Shown piece by piece: positions 1-12,330 of a DNA stretch of 64,000 nucleotides. The translations under genes were made by a program, and so were the position numbers. The stretch comes from Odobenus rosmarus divergens. Lineage: Eukaryota > Chordata > Mammalia > Carnivora > Odobenidae. Each line of letters begins with the position of its first letter. Positions within the stretch are counted from its first letter, which is position 1. The stretch spans positions 733,174 to 797,173 of the forward strand of contig NW_004451011.1 in NCBI RefSeq assembly GCF_000321225.1, read 5' to 3'. The notes under the pieces are model-generated. The model was not told the origin of the DNA. It made no database searches and was given only the letters and a program-made list of their open reading frames with translations.

Positions 1-1133
1 AGATACAAACATTTTCAAAGTAGGTGCCTGAGAAACCCCTCGCCATCTCAGGGGTGTTTGAGCACCATTAGTTGGGGATTAGAGGATTTTTGAAGAGGAT
101 TTCTTCACCCCAAGGGGAGGGGGAGCTACACTTCATCTGAGCACGAGGAAAAAGACTTCAAGAAGACCACTCAAAGAGCTTAAAATGAGTCCTTTGCTGC
201 TTCTGATGTACAGTGGATGTGTATGAGCTGTGCCCAAGAAATCTAAGAGCCTGAGCTTGGCCGAAGTGGCCTCTGGTGCTGAATGGAGGGCTGAAATGTG
301 GGAAGTCATTGCTCTCCTAGAGTGCAGTGGAGCTCGTGAGTGTTTTCCGTGATCAGATATGGACCACGTTTAAGAGAGCATCAGTGTGGGACCGTCTTAG
401 GTTTTGGCCAAGAGGACCAGCAAAAGAGGGAATGGGAGCTTGGTACAGGAAGTGGAATCCAAGGTACCCAGGGCTATGGATGGAGCTGTAAGCAATCAAA
501 CAGAATAGGAATACATTCATTCACGTCAAGGAAACTGAAGGAGCAATCTACATTGATGGAGTCTCCAAAGAACACATGAAAGCCCCTCAAGAGAGTCAGC
601 CTTACGCTTCTGCCAAGTCTAACATTAGCATTGTAGAGTGAGAACCTTACTTCTGTTACCTCTTCTTCCTCAGCCCGCCTGGCCCTGCAGGAGCTGGGGT
701 GGGGGGTGGAGTATGAGAGGTACTTAGTGAAGCCTATCACATCCCATTCCCCAGCTCCAGGACAAAGGGGGACCTTTAACAACATTTAACTTTAAGTCAT
801 ATTAGACATATTTATTAAAACACGGGGGCTGGCCATTTTAATTTAACCAAATTGGGGCACTGTTTTATAAATTAAAGTGACCAAAGCTACTGAAGAGTAA
901 ACAGAAGTCATGAGACCTGCCTGAACTTTCATACAGTGAGGAGGTTCTTTTGTGCCTCTTCAATGCCCACTGCTCCCCCTAGCCACGGAGGCACACATTT
1001 AACCTTTCTGTTTTCTGCAAGTTTATATCACAGTCTGCAACCAGCCCAAATTGAGTACGGTGGGCTCAGCACAATGTCTCGGTTGCTGGCATTAAAGGGG
1101 TAGCTACTGACCGGCTGATGATGCTTACATACA
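1..1133. other. Intergenic, nothing recognised
   Basis: Mixed-composition DNA with only short open frames (103 codons or fewer). No repeat or gene recognised. Confidence 0.6.
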
Positions 1134-1295
1134 AGTGTGGCCTATGGAGTCATACATCTGCCATTTACTAGCTGTGTGCTCTTAGGTGAATTACCAACTA
1201 ATCTTAGGTGTGATCTCCCTGAGCCTTGGTTTCTTGATCTGTGAAATAGATTGATAATGCCTCCCTGGGAGGGCATCTGGGGGGATTGAGTAAGT
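1134..1295 (+). mobile_element. MIR relic
   Basis: Contains the MIR core pattern: CCATTTACTAGCTGTGTG, then GAGCCTTGGTTTCTTGATCT. Confidence 0.7.
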
Positions 1296-1631
1296 CTCTT
1301 ATCACTCTATATACCTTTAAAAATGATATGTTGTATGAATCACTAACTCAAATGCTGTCTTGTATTATGCCTTATTCACACACTTATGGCTTATCTTTCC
1401 TATCAGACCAGAGACTCCAATGGTGTGGGGCAGCTCTCATCTATACAAGTGTTAGGCAGACAGCGTCGGGGGGACACTAGTGGCTGATTAACATTGTCTT
1501 TGCCGTGGAAGATTGCCCCATCGGGAAGCCCTCCCATGGATGTAGAGAGGTATACAGTCAGGGAAGTGCATTTCAGGGAAGTGAAGTAATACAGGTGCTT
1601 GATTACGTTGCTGGATGATAAAAAACATATG

Positions 1632-1850
1632 TTATGAGCCAGTCGATATCCTAAGTGCCTTACATACAATCTCATCGAGTCCTCACACAACCCTATGGAG
1701 TAGACTTAATTGTTGCATCCTTTTTTTTTTCTTTTTTTTTTTTTTGCTTTGTTTGATTTTGTCTTTTTGTGGCTTGAGGAAATTGAGGCTTAGAGAGGTT
1801 AAGTGACTTACTCAAGGTCACACGACTATTAAGGGAATGATGGTATTGAA
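1632..1850 (-). mobile_element. MIR relic, antisense, with T-rich insertion
   Basis: Contains GAGGAAATTGAGGCTTAGAG and AGGTTAAGTGACTTACTCAA; a T-rich run lies at 1721-1745. Confidence 0.7.
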
Positions 1851-3231
1851 GTGCATTAACCAGTACCGGACCTATGAAGCTTACTTTCATGGATTCCTAT
1901 TTCTCATCTCCCCTATCCACAATTCCAGGGCTAACCTAGTATGACATTCATTGCTTCCATGTGTTTTCTTATTATCTATTATTTTGCACGCATTTTGAGT
2001 GCAGGGACTGTGTCCTCCTCATCTTTGTGTCTTTCCAGGGCCTTCCTCGAGCATGTGCTCAATAAATGCTTGTTACGTAGTCCATCGGCCAGGTCTACAC
2101 CCAAACTATGTATTACTTCTGTTCCCTTCCCTCTGCTGCCTACAACTCCAGTTCAAGCTGCTAACATCTGCCCTGGAGAACTACATACCAGCTTCTGGCT
2201 TCTGACGGTCTCTGTCTCTATCCTTGGCCCCTTCAATTTCTATACTGCAAGTGTTGGGTTCTTTTTATACCATTTATAACAGGAATAATAATGTGAAGAT
2301 ATTAAACCAAGGTATCATTCTTTTCCCCGTCAAGAGCAGTCTCCAACAACTAATCTGTTACTGCAGCATCTGGTAAGAGTGAATCATGATGTCAATTCTG
2401 GAGGAAAGAAAAAGTGAGGTGGGAAATCCACACAAGAGGAATTAGGGGGCAGAGATGGTGAAACATGTGTGCTTGATCTCCCCTGTTAGTAGCTTGACGG
2501 GACATTTTCACCTGGCTTCCTGATTCTGATTTGGACCCTGGGAGGGCCCCTACTTTGCAGGGTACCATCCAGGCAAATATGAAACTGCCACATCAGGGTA
2601 AAACTGATGTCATGGCATGCATAGACCTAAATCACAAAAAATCTAGCATTGGCTCCTTACAGCATGGAAGGTGTCCAGAAGCTTCCATGGACGCCGTGGA
2701 GGGCTGTGGTGGAGATGTTCGGAAAGGTGACTGACCTTGGAAAAGCTGAGGATGCAAGGCTGACCCCCACGTCTGAGGATGAATGGGAATCAAGGGTAGG
2801 CTGTGGGTCTGCAGCACCAGCAAGATCAAGGCTGGGGTGTTGGAGGATGGAGAACACAACCAGGGATAGAACAGGCATGCTCAGCAGGGAGGTCAGATGA
2901 GGAGAGCAAGCACTGTGCCGCAGGGGCTGAAAAGACTCTGAGACCCGCAGAAGGACCCACTTTAGGCCCAAGGCCCTCCCCTGCCATCACGAGGATTGTG
3001 TGTAAGCTCCCCATACCCTAGAGGCTATCTTGGGGAGGAAGAGGGCAAACGTGTTCTGGCATTTTCTGAGTGTGAGATACAAATATTGAAAAGTCAGCTT
3101 TCTACTGGAGTTAGGAGAAGCTTAAGGTCTGGATCCATGAGAGGAAGTAAAGAGACTACATTCTCCTTGCACATCCGAATGCAGCTGAGTCAGGTTTTCA
3201 GCTGCAAGTAGGTCACTTCTAGGCCCCTTCC
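1851..3231. other. Intergenic, mostly unassigned
   Basis: Contains a possible MIR/L2 3'-end scrap near 2010-2070 (CTCAATAAATGCTTGTTACG). The overlapping open frames at 2530-3020 on both strands have no recognisable domain. Confidence 0.5.
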
Positions 3232-3610
3232 CATGGCCTACAAGGCTTGGCATTGTCTGGACCAAGTCACACTCCCCCAGCTCCTCTCTGGTCTTGCGTC
3301 AGCTCTTAGAGCACGCAGACCTCCGTCCTGTCGACTTGCATCGCTGCCTGCCCTCCCTGGAGCCCCCTTGGCCCTGTGTTCTCACTCCTGGGGCCCTCCT
3401 CTAACTTCAGGACTCAGCTTCCAAGTCATCTACTCAGAGAAGCCTTCCTGACTACCTAACCAAAAATGGGTCCCTCCCTGCCTTGTCTGTTAACCTCTCT
3501 CCCGCTACTCTATTTCCTTCAGAGGAGTGATCTCAGTTTGGAATTATTTTGTGTGTTTCTTCATTTGCTTGTCCACTGCCTGTCTCCTTACAGAGACTAT
3601 AAGCTCCCTG
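3232..3610 (+). mobile_element. L2 LINE 3' end
   Basis: Matches L2 3'-end wording (CCTACAAGGCTTGGCATTGT; AGAGAAGCCTTCCTGACTAC; CCTTACAGAGACTATAAGC). Interrupted by the SINEC at 3625. Confidence 0.75.
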
Positions 3611-3624
3611 AGGACTGGTTTACT

Positions 3625-3806
3625 TTTTTTTTCTTTAAGATTTCATTTATTTATTTGACAGAGAGAGAGACAGCGAGAGAGGGAACACAAGAAGGCGGAG
3701 TGGGAGAAGCGGAGCAGGGAGCCCGATGCGGGACTTGATCCCAGACCCCGGGATCATGACCTGAGCCGAAGGCAGACGCTTAAGGACTGAGCCACCCAGG
3801 CGCCCC
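3625..3806 (-). mobile_element. SINEC, antisense
   Basis: Carnivora tRNA-derived SINE in reverse orientation with T-rich tail first. Flanked by the 14-bp target-site duplication AGGACTGGTTTACT (3611-3624 and 3807-3820). Inserted in an L2 relic. Confidence 0.95.
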
Positions 3807-3838
3807 AGGACTGGTTTACTGATAAATATCTGTTGTAC

Positions 3839-3982
3839 GGAGTGAGGAGTGAAAAGAGAGAGGGTGGAAGAGGAAGAGGGTGGAAGAGGAAGAGGAGTAG
3901 TGGGGGAGGAAGGAGGGGAGGAAGAAGGGAAAGTAGAAAGAGAGGAGGGAAGGGATGAAGGAGGGAGGGGAGCAGGAGCCCA
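3839..3982 (+). repeat. Polypurine (GA/GGA-rich) tract
   Basis: Nearly 144 nt of G and A with very few pyrimidines, built of AGGAAGAGGG-like units. It lies next to the SINEC at 3625-3806 and its right target repeat. Strand-asymmetric DNA of this kind can form triplex structures. Confidence 0.85.
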
Positions 3983-6900
3983 GGTATGTGCAGCATGAAT
4001 AGAACTGCTCAGTCATCCTCATACCTCGTTCTTCAGCCCTGGAGCAGCTGCTGGTGGTACCCAGCCTGGGTCCCTTGACCGGGTCCACACACACCACCCC
4101 CTGCTGCTGCACCTGTTGGACTTGTCACCAAAGGGCTGTTTTTGGTTGCAGATCCTCTTGGTGGGACCTGCCTGGGAGTTCACACGCATCCCAAGGGCAG
4201 GTGTGGCATTTGGCTGACTGATGGGGGGAGCGTCACAGCCCAGCCCCTTTCCCTGGGCAGGACCATCTCTGAGATGCAGTTTATCCTGCAGTGCTCCGGG
4301 GACGGGGGTGCGAGTGGGGCGAGGGGATCAGGTCTAGGCTAGATTTTCCTAAGTCCCATCTTTGTCCAACACTTCCCCCCAACCCCGCCCTGCCCTGTTT
4401 CTCCGCCCCGCCCCCCATGACAGGTTTCTCCTGAAGGCGGTCCCTCAATAAGACACTTGCACGAGAATCCCCATCTTGGCCTCTGCGTCTAGACCACCTG
4501 ACCAGAGTGGACTCTCTTTGGGGGACACCGCTGGGCTGGGCCTGGGAGCCGGAGGATGGGTGTGGAGAAGGGGGCGTAGGCTGCCGCTGAGCAGGAGCCC
4601 ACAGCAGCGCCACCTTCCTCTTCCCCATTCTGCCCAGCCTGACTCAGCCACGCAGATGCCACGGCTGTACCACTCAGAACGCCATCAATTATGGAAGAAG
4701 CTCTGAAAGGAGGGAATGGAAGCGAAGATGAAAGATTCCAACAGAAGACAGGTCCCATGGCTTGGGAAGAACCTCGGCTATCATGTCTGGGAAAAGAGCA
4801 TTTTCGTTTCCTGCCATGGGAAAGCTCCAAATGCTTTGGAAGCTAAAGAAGCAGTTGTGACTGAGACAGGAGCGGGCGGGCGGGGCTGATGGGTCTTTTC
4901 ATCTGCCCCTCTTTGCTGATCAAGAGGCAGGCGCATGCATCTGATGGCAAGGCCTGAGACGGTAGCAGCACCCCTCTATCTCTCCCCTCTTGTTTCTTGG
5001 AGACCCGAAGGGGTGGGAAGCCAACCAGGCCCCTGGAAGGTGGCAGCGGCGGACGGGGAGGGCTCAGGCCAGAGGGGAGGGTAGCCCTGGGCCTCAGAAA
5101 GGATGGAAAGGCCGGTGTGCGGGGCGAGATGTCAGTGCCTTCTGAGCCACCCTCAGAGTCATGCCAGGCGCTTGCAAGCGAAGGCAGAAGGAGAGCAAAT
5201 TCAGGTCATCTTGAAAATCAAAGCGGGAACTCTTTTAACGGTATATTTAAATGAATTGTTTTCCTCTGAAGCAACTCTCCCTCTCCCTCTTTTGGGGCCC
5301 CCAAATGTCCAACAGCAACTATAAATATTTACGAAGAACTCGGAATGTCTGCATCGACATAAATCCCAGCCCCAAACGGAGAAAGGCTCCGCGGTGGGTT
5401 GAGACCGGCCAGGGAATGCAGGCAGGCCCAGGACCCGGCCCTTGTACCACCGGTGGGGACCGAAGTCCACATTTATGATTCAGCCTCGATCGGGACGCTG
5501 GGGAGCCTGCCAGTCGGTGTCAGGGAGCTCTGTCTGCCCTCCTCCCCACTGTTGAGAATGGTGGCTGGAGCTGGAAGGGGCTCTGGAAGGTGTGGAGAGA
5601 AAGAACCAGTGGGCAGGATAAGTGTGCCGACTTGGGATGAGCTGATAATCCAGCTCCTTTTCTCATGAGCAGGGTTTCTGAGGCAAGATATCTTGAAGTT
5701 TCGGAGCTGCAGTTTGTTCAACTCTAACGTGAGAAAGAAATGGAATCCTGCTCCCCAGGTCGTTCTGAGGGGTGGACAAGCTGTGACATACATGCACAGT
5801 GAATGGCCCGGAGGGAGCTCGAGCAGATGGTAGTTACTGCCTTTGGGGAGACTTGTATATTTCTTATGAATAATAAAATGAACAATAAAATTGGGACTTC
5901 ATAGGAGTAAAAACTGAACTGCAAGGACATCTGTGAATACATAAAGTAAAACGAAACAGGGCAGTGAAATCCCAGTCATCCTGACCAATCACTGGAAAAA
6001 CTGTCAGAAAGAAATAAGGCCATTCTTAGTTGTCAAGAAACCTAAAATAGCGATTTTGAAATCAAGGAGGCAGTAATGTGTTACAAAATCCAGTGTGTCT
6101 ATTCACATCTATTTCAAAAGGCTCAAAATTAAATGATCATAAAAAGATCTTTGAGAAATACCACGAAGGGGAGAAAGCAAGTTATCTAATTATGCATTGT
6201 GTGAATTATTCCTAATTCGAATCCAGATTTAAAATAAATGCATTCATTTATAATAACCTAATGATGATTTAAAAACATCCTACTCAGCTTTGATTTTAAA
6301 GTGAAATACTTTTTCCCTTACACAGATTTGATGTGATATGTCTAGGAAAGCCTATAAATATTCATAGCCTGCATATGAATTCCATGTCCACATCCATATA
6401 ATATACACTTCTTACCCAGGCTGAAGGATCCACCCTGTTTCCTCTGGAAAGAAAATTGTTACAGTGTAGTTGAAAGTTGAAAAGCCGACAGTCCCTTAAA
6501 TAAAAGTTGCAGCATCCAGAGGGGCTGCCAGTCTAATAAATTGTTTGTTTAACTGGTTCGGGTTGATGAGGCTGACAAGCCAACATGAAGCTTAAAAAGG
6601 AAATCTGCCAAGGTGGCCGATATGCCTGGGGCTCTGGCTGCCTCCAGTGCCTCCATCAGGCGCAGTGAAACTCTCCAAAGCCCCCCGTGCTCTGCTGGAA
6701 GCAAAGGCACCATTGGCTGAACTGTGCCAGTCGGAAATCTCGCTTCGCCCTTCCAACCGCAGGCAGTCCTGATCTTGGGGCCCAGGCGCTTCTTCTCCAC
6801 TTAATACTGCATCTGGCTGCTCCACCTCTCAGAGGACCACCAGGCAGAGAGACAACTCAAATGAGAGTTTGGGGTCTTGAGCAAGGATGTGCCCGTACAC

Positions 6901-7104
6901 AGGTGCACCTCCTTTTACTCACTCGCTGGGGTTCTCAAAATAACTTGTGTGCGGAGAAAAATATTTGTCCACATTGACTACCTTTTGCCCTGTACTATAA
7001 TATAAAATCATCTTATGGCAAATTCTGTTGTAAAATAGGGAACATTTTTGGAAAGCTCTTCTATAATTACGGGGTGGAGCCTGATGAGCACATACTGAGC
7101 AGCT
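3983..7104. other. Longest apparently repeat-free intergenic stretch, candidate regulatory DNA
   Basis: GC-rich to about 5,700, then AT-rich with homeodomain-like motifs (6,180-6,420). No SINE, L1 or MIR was recognised over 3 kb, unusual for this window. No coding gene was identified: the open frames overlap on both strands and lack domains. Confidence 0.45.
6186..6197 (-). promoter_or_regulatory. POU class IV-like site
   Basis: CTAATTATGCAT; its complement ATGCATAATTAG closely resembles the Brn-3/POU4F consensus (GCATAATTAAT). Further ATTCAT/ATGCAT motifs lie within 200 bp. Motif-level evidence only. Confidence 0.3.
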
Positions 7105-7335
7105 TGATAATGAAGTGCATGGCCTTCAGGGGGGCAGATAGTCCACATGTGAGTTCGGATTCTACCATGGAGTTGACTAGGGTTGTTCACCCTAGCTAAG
7201 CCCCTTAAGAGAGGAATCTTCGTCTCTAAAATGGAGATCCTGTCTGCCCTAGAAAGGAACTGAATGACACGGGCACCGGCACAGTGGCGCAGGAAGCCCT
7301 CGCTCAATGTTAGCACTCCATAGAGCTGATGCTCC
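7105..7335 (+). mobile_element. MIR relic
   Basis: MIR-like order: GAGTTCGGATTCTACCATGG, then CTAGCTAAGCCCCTTAAGAG, then AAAATGGAGATCCTGTCTGC. The antisense 152-codon open frame here is fortuitous. Confidence 0.55.
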
Positions 7336-9119
7336 TTGAGTGGGAGAGATACCCCACAGGACTGGTCTGAGTCAAGGCTGTGACTAATACAGGACAGAAG
7401 AGGGAGAAGCTGCGGGCAGATTTCATTGTTCCTTGCCTGCTCCGCAGTCTTTGCATGAGCCTCCATGAAAGCTCTTACCCTACTCTCCCCTGGTTGTTTG
7501 CATGTCTTTCCACCTCTCTACACTGAAGCTCTTTCAAGTGTTTTAGTAGATGTGGCACCATGGCCCAGCCCAGTGCCTGGCATGCACTGTCTATGGAACT
7601 GAATTAATTAAAACTGCAATTATAAATATCCCCAAATGTGGCTTTGGGTATCAAGAAGAGGGGAAAGAAAACCCTGTAAGTTAGGATGCTTTTATTTGTA
7701 AGTACAGAAAACCCAGACTAAATTGACTTAAAAATAGGGAACTGGAAAGTGCAGGAGTGGGATTGGTTCAAATGATGCTGTGAGGAACTGATTTCTCTTC
7801 CTCTCTTGGCACTGCTTTCCCAGATTGGCTCCATTTCAAACAGGCTCTTTGCCTCCAGCTAGCAAAATGGCTGCATAGCTCCAGACCTAAAGCTTTTCCA
7901 GTTTCTAAGCCAGCAGGAAAAAAAAAAAAAATCAAGAGTTTTTCTCCCAGCAAAACACTCGTTGCAACTTTAATGTGCTCGTGTGTTCATCTCTGAGACT
8001 ATCCTGATGCCATGAGTCAGTTGGCTCAGACCTGAGCCTTATACTCCCCCCCTGAGTGGGAGGGGAGACCAACTCCCCTTTAACCATGAATTGAGAACAC
8101 TTGGAGTGTTCTCAAGGTTGATCCTTGTTTTAAAGTCTACTTGGAGTTGGTTATTCCGTTAAGGCCAGGCCAACACAGGGAGAGAGGATTGCCACCGAAA
8201 TGATAGTTTGTTACCCACAGTTCCCGAGAGGAGGGGGCCAGCCACACCAACCAGGGCCACACAGAGGGAAGCACCAGGGGACAGGGGCAAGAGTAAAGAA
8301 AAGAAAGCAGGGCCAAAGCCTTTGTTGTGGTTTTCATGGGAAGGAATGGGCAAGAAAGGGTCAACAGCTGGCCAGGTTTAGGACTGGATAGTTCAAATAA
8401 TGGAATTATTTTAGTGGGCTCTGGGCTACAGGGGTGGTCCCTAGCTATCTCATACCTGGCCTTAGGGTGATATAGGGCAGGGGGATAGTGTCCACTGCAG
8501 GAGCCTGATAAAAGGAGGTGGATGGGGGGTGGGGTATGGATTGGTTTGCATATTAAAAGGGTGCTCACAGGCAGGTTGTTTGTTAATTCTAGGAATTAGG
8601 TACCCCTGGGAGGGGCAGTCCCTTGCTGGGTCTGCGAGGCCCCAAGATGGCAAAGCATCATAAAATATAGAAAATTAAAACACGATTAATACCTCACTGG
8701 GTGGCAAAAAGCCAAAGATATCTACTACAAAGACCAAAGTGTAACATAGGGATGTTATCTCATGCATGCGCTCACCATATACTGAACGTTCCTGATGTGC
8801 CACACACTGAACTAGGTGCAAGGGACATAGAAGAGAAAGAAACAGGCATGGTCCCTGCCCTCATGATTAGAGTCACTGAGCAAGTAATCAGAATTCCTAA
8901 AAATGCTTAGTTCAGTCCTACTAGGGACTATCCCACATCATACAGAATCAAGTATTTCATTTTTAAAGATTTTAATCCACTTACTTCTTTTAGGCTGTAG
9001 TGACATGTTTAGCCTGGAAATGTATTCTGGGCCTCTGGAGAAAAGATTTGATACCCATAAATAAAAGTGCTATCACAAGTGAGGCTGGCTAATCCTCCAT
9101 GAGATGTATAGCATTTTAG
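7336..9119. other. Intergenic, nothing firmly recognised
   Basis: Possible L2 wording near 7,500-7,590. An A-rich run at 7920-7931. Open frames here (143 codons or fewer) show no domain. Confidence 0.5.
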
Positions 9120-9290
9120 AGATTACAGAGTGCTTTATTCTCGCAATATCCCTGATGGATATTATTATCATCTCATTTTACAGCTGGGGAAGCCGAGGTT
9201 TCAAGAAGAGGTGACGTGATTTGCCTGAGGATTTAGAGTCTGCAAACAGCCAGGCCAGGGCTCCAAACCAAGTGTGGTTCTCTTTCTACT
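9120..9290 (-). mobile_element. MIR relic, antisense
   Basis: Contains CATCTCATTTTACAGCTGGG, then GTGATTTGCCTGAGG, in MIR antisense order. Confidence 0.65.
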
Positions 9291-10457
9291 TTCCAAACTG
9301 TGGGACCCCTACTAGTGGCCCACAGAAAGAGCTTCCATGAATACATGACCTCGCATGGTGAGAAGTTTATTTCCATTCCAATTCTCCTTCAATCCTTGTA
9401 GTTGTGCCAAGGGCAGAGTCTCATATCTGTGCTAATGTATCTTTAACACCTTTCGCTTGCTAATCAATCTCTCTCGCTTGCTCTTTCTCTCTTTTTTTTC
9501 ATCGCTCGCTCTCTTTTGAAACCAAGAAATACAGGACTCAATCTTGGAATTTTTGGCAGGTAAATCAGATCTAGAATCTAATAACATCATTTCACTTAAG
9601 ACAAATGATAATGGTTTTAACATTTGTGAAGTTTCTTGGTCAAAATTTTATTTTTGAAGTTAAAAAAGTATCGATTTAAAACAAATGCTAAATAAATAAC
9701 AAGATAGGTGGTTTGTGGAGATGCACAAGCTATGGAAATGATACCCAAATTACCGCCATCTGGAAATGCCATATAGACCAAGCAAGGAGGAAGAGACTCC
9801 TGGAAGGAAGAGAGGGTTTCCCTCACTTCTCTCTCGTCCAGGGAGGGAGAGGACTGGGTCAGATCCCACTCCATGTAGCAGACATGGTCGCCAGCCTGTC
9901 AGACAGCGATTCTCAAGCCAGGGTCCACAGGCTGATGCCAGTCCAAAAGGTTGTCTCCAAATCCTTGGTGAGAAGAAAAATAAGAACAGAGTATCAGTGC
10001 AAGAATGCCAGTTGTTCAGTCCTAGGTAAGAATGTGCTTTGTTCTGGAATTACCTCCTTCTCCTCCTCCTCCTTTTTTTGGTTCAAGTGCCTGTGTGTTA
10101 AATGCTCATTCTTTTGTGATTACTTGATGATAGTAAATGGCCATTGTTTATTGTTAATATCTTTGTTTGGCCAAACAAAAAGGTGGCAATTTTAACTATC
10201 CCTTCGCCTTTTTTCTACATATCACTGAACCTCTGCTCTAAGGAGACTTCAATTGCAGGAAACAGCTTGCCTTCTATTGTTAGAGCAAAAAGATATTGAT
10301 AGACCCGGCATAATAACTGTGGTTGATAGTAATGCAGAACAGCAATCCATAACTCCTATTGAGACCAGCTGTGGCTGTTTATCATTGAAGAGATCCTTCT
10401 TTCTCTCCGGTGTCACTAAATAAAGATGGGAGATTAGCAAAATAAGATAGCTGTTAA
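9291..10457. other. Intergenic, nothing recognised
   Basis: A 160-codon plus-strand open frame (9713-10195) has no recognisable domain, no related start context and ends in low-complexity Ser/Phe sequence; not called as a gene. Confidence 0.5.
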
Positions 10458-10680
10458 GGGGTGCCTGGGTGGCTCAGTTGGTTAAACCGCTGCCTTCAGC
10501 TCAGGTCATGATCCCAGGGTCCTGGGATGGAGCCCCACATCGGGCTCCCTGCTCATGCAGGAAGCCTGCTTCTCCCTCTGCCTGCCGCTCCCCCTGCTTG
10601 TGCTCTCTCCCTCTCTCTCTCTCTCTCTCGCTATCTCTCTCTGTGTGTCAAATAAATAAATAAAATCTTTAAAAAAAAAA
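10458..10680 (+). mobile_element. SINEC, sense
   Basis: Full-length copy with head, CT-rich tract and polyA. Target-site duplication AAGATAGCTGTTAA at 10444-10457 and 10681-10694. Confidence 0.95.
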
Positions 10681-10889
10681 AAGATAGCTGTTAAATTAAA
10701 GAGGAAAAAAAGTTCAAGTTTCAAAGAGGCTGTTACAAAAACAAACAAATATAAAAACCAACCGACCCCCAAACTCCTGGACTAATTTGTAGCTCTCAGT
10801 GACCCGCTTAGGATGGGTGAGCTGACAGCCCCCCAAAAGTGCCAGCCCCACCCCCTCTCAGACTCTGATCTTGGAAATGTACGCTGGCA

Positions 10890-11310
10890 TAACAGATGAA
10901 CTCTTTGACCTGGCAATTCCTTTTCCACTCATTTGCCTGAGAAAACATCCTCACTGGGGGCAAATAACTAATTATAAGGATGTTCAGCAAAACCATCGCT
11001 TACATAGTGGAAAGCTGGATACAACTTAAATAGCCAACCCCGACAAACTGGTTGGGTAAATCATGGCACATTCATACACTAGATTATTGTGTAAATATAT
11101 AAAAATATGCTGTAGAAAAGTACTCAATGTCCTGCAAAGATGTTAAGAATCTATTGTTAAATGAGAAAAGCGAAACAGAGAAATGCATTCAAACATCGGA
11201 TACAGTATCATTTGTTTTATTTAAAAGACGCACAATACATCTTGTGCGTATGGTGACAGTGAAGATATTCTACTTTTATTTTAAGAAAAAACAGTGATGT
11301 CTTTAAGTGG
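10890..11310 (+). mobile_element. Ancient L1 3' region, sense
   Basis: Contains a degenerate L1 ORF2-end pattern (ACAACTTAAATAGCCAACCC; ATCATGGCACATTCATACAC). No open frame. Confidence 0.6.
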
Positions 11311-12039
11311 GTCCTCATTTAACCTGGTTAAAATGGGTCAGCCACCATGAGCATCGGCTCAAAGGTGTGTGTTTGTGGGCTTGAGTTCTGTGGTGCTGAC
11401 GTGCTTCCCCGAGACCGAAGGGAGACACTAAACCTCTCTGCAAACTCTTTGTAGATTCCCATCTGTGACTTGATAAATATTTGATGCAGTGGCCAGTCAA
11501 CATCCCTACATTAGTGAAACTTCTGCCCAGGAGCAACTGCACAGCTCTGAGCAATGAGATTGGAGTAAGTTAAAAAGAGTGTATTCATTAGCCACTTCAA
11601 AGGGTTTGGTTTTTTTGAGCTGCTAATTTTGCAGGCTGGGTTATTGTCTTGACTATCTACTGTGTGATGACCAAAACACGTACTACAAGAAGGAGAAGCT
11701 TGCTTCTTCCCGGAACGATATTTTCTTTCCTTTGTGTTCGCAGGAGGCAAATGCAGCACGAATCCCCCCTCCCTTCCCCTCGGTTAACAGCTGTGACCGG
11801 CTAAAGCGAGTTTAGGATCTACCCAGTAACCTTGTTGCCAAAAACCTGGAGTCTAGTCCCCCTTTCGGATGTAGTTTTGTGTGATGGGGTGGGCTCCTTA
11901 TTCTCTCTTCACGTTCATGGTTACAAGTGATAATTAAAAAGTTAGCACTTTTGTTCCTAAATAGCCTAGCAGCCAAGTAGAATGGGTAAACAAGATGCAG
12001 GAGGGCAGGAAGGGGACCTGAAATTCGCTGAAATGAATC
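11311..12039. other. Intergenic, nothing recognised
   Basis: No repeat or gene recognised. Confidence 0.5.
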
Positions 12040-12330
12040 TCAACTCCTGGGCCTTTCAGAAGGACCTGGGCAAACTTCTGCTCATTCTTCAAACCTCTTG
12101 GCACCTCCTCCTAGAAGCCTGCTAAGATCCATCTCCACTGTTCTTGGTGACCTTCCTTTGAGCTTCCCGAGCTTCCATGCTTCTCTTGTGAGAGCTATAT
12201 TATAGTTCCCTGTTTGTTTATACCTCTCCTAGGAAACTGAGTTTCGAGAAGACTGTGCTGTTCATCATTGCCTCGTATAGTATCTGGCCCTTTAAAAAGA
12301 GCTGAATAAATATTTACTGATTCTTGAAAT
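12040..12330 (+). mobile_element. L2 LINE relic
   Basis: Contains TTCTTCAAACCTCTTGGCAC, CCTCCTAGAAGCCTGCTAAG and GAGCTGAATAAATATTTACT, in L2 3'-end order. Confidence 0.6.

Noticed and set aside
7008..7466. A 152-codon minus-strand open frame
   Set aside because: Overlaps a plus-strand MIR relic and has no recognisable domain; judged fortuitous.
9713..10195. A 160-codon plus-strand open frame
   Set aside because: No family resemblance, low-complexity end, no splice or promoter context. A conservation test would be decisive.
10458..10680. tRNA-like sequence in SINE heads
   Set aside because: These are tRNA-derived SINEs, not tRNA genes; the cloverleaf is degenerate.
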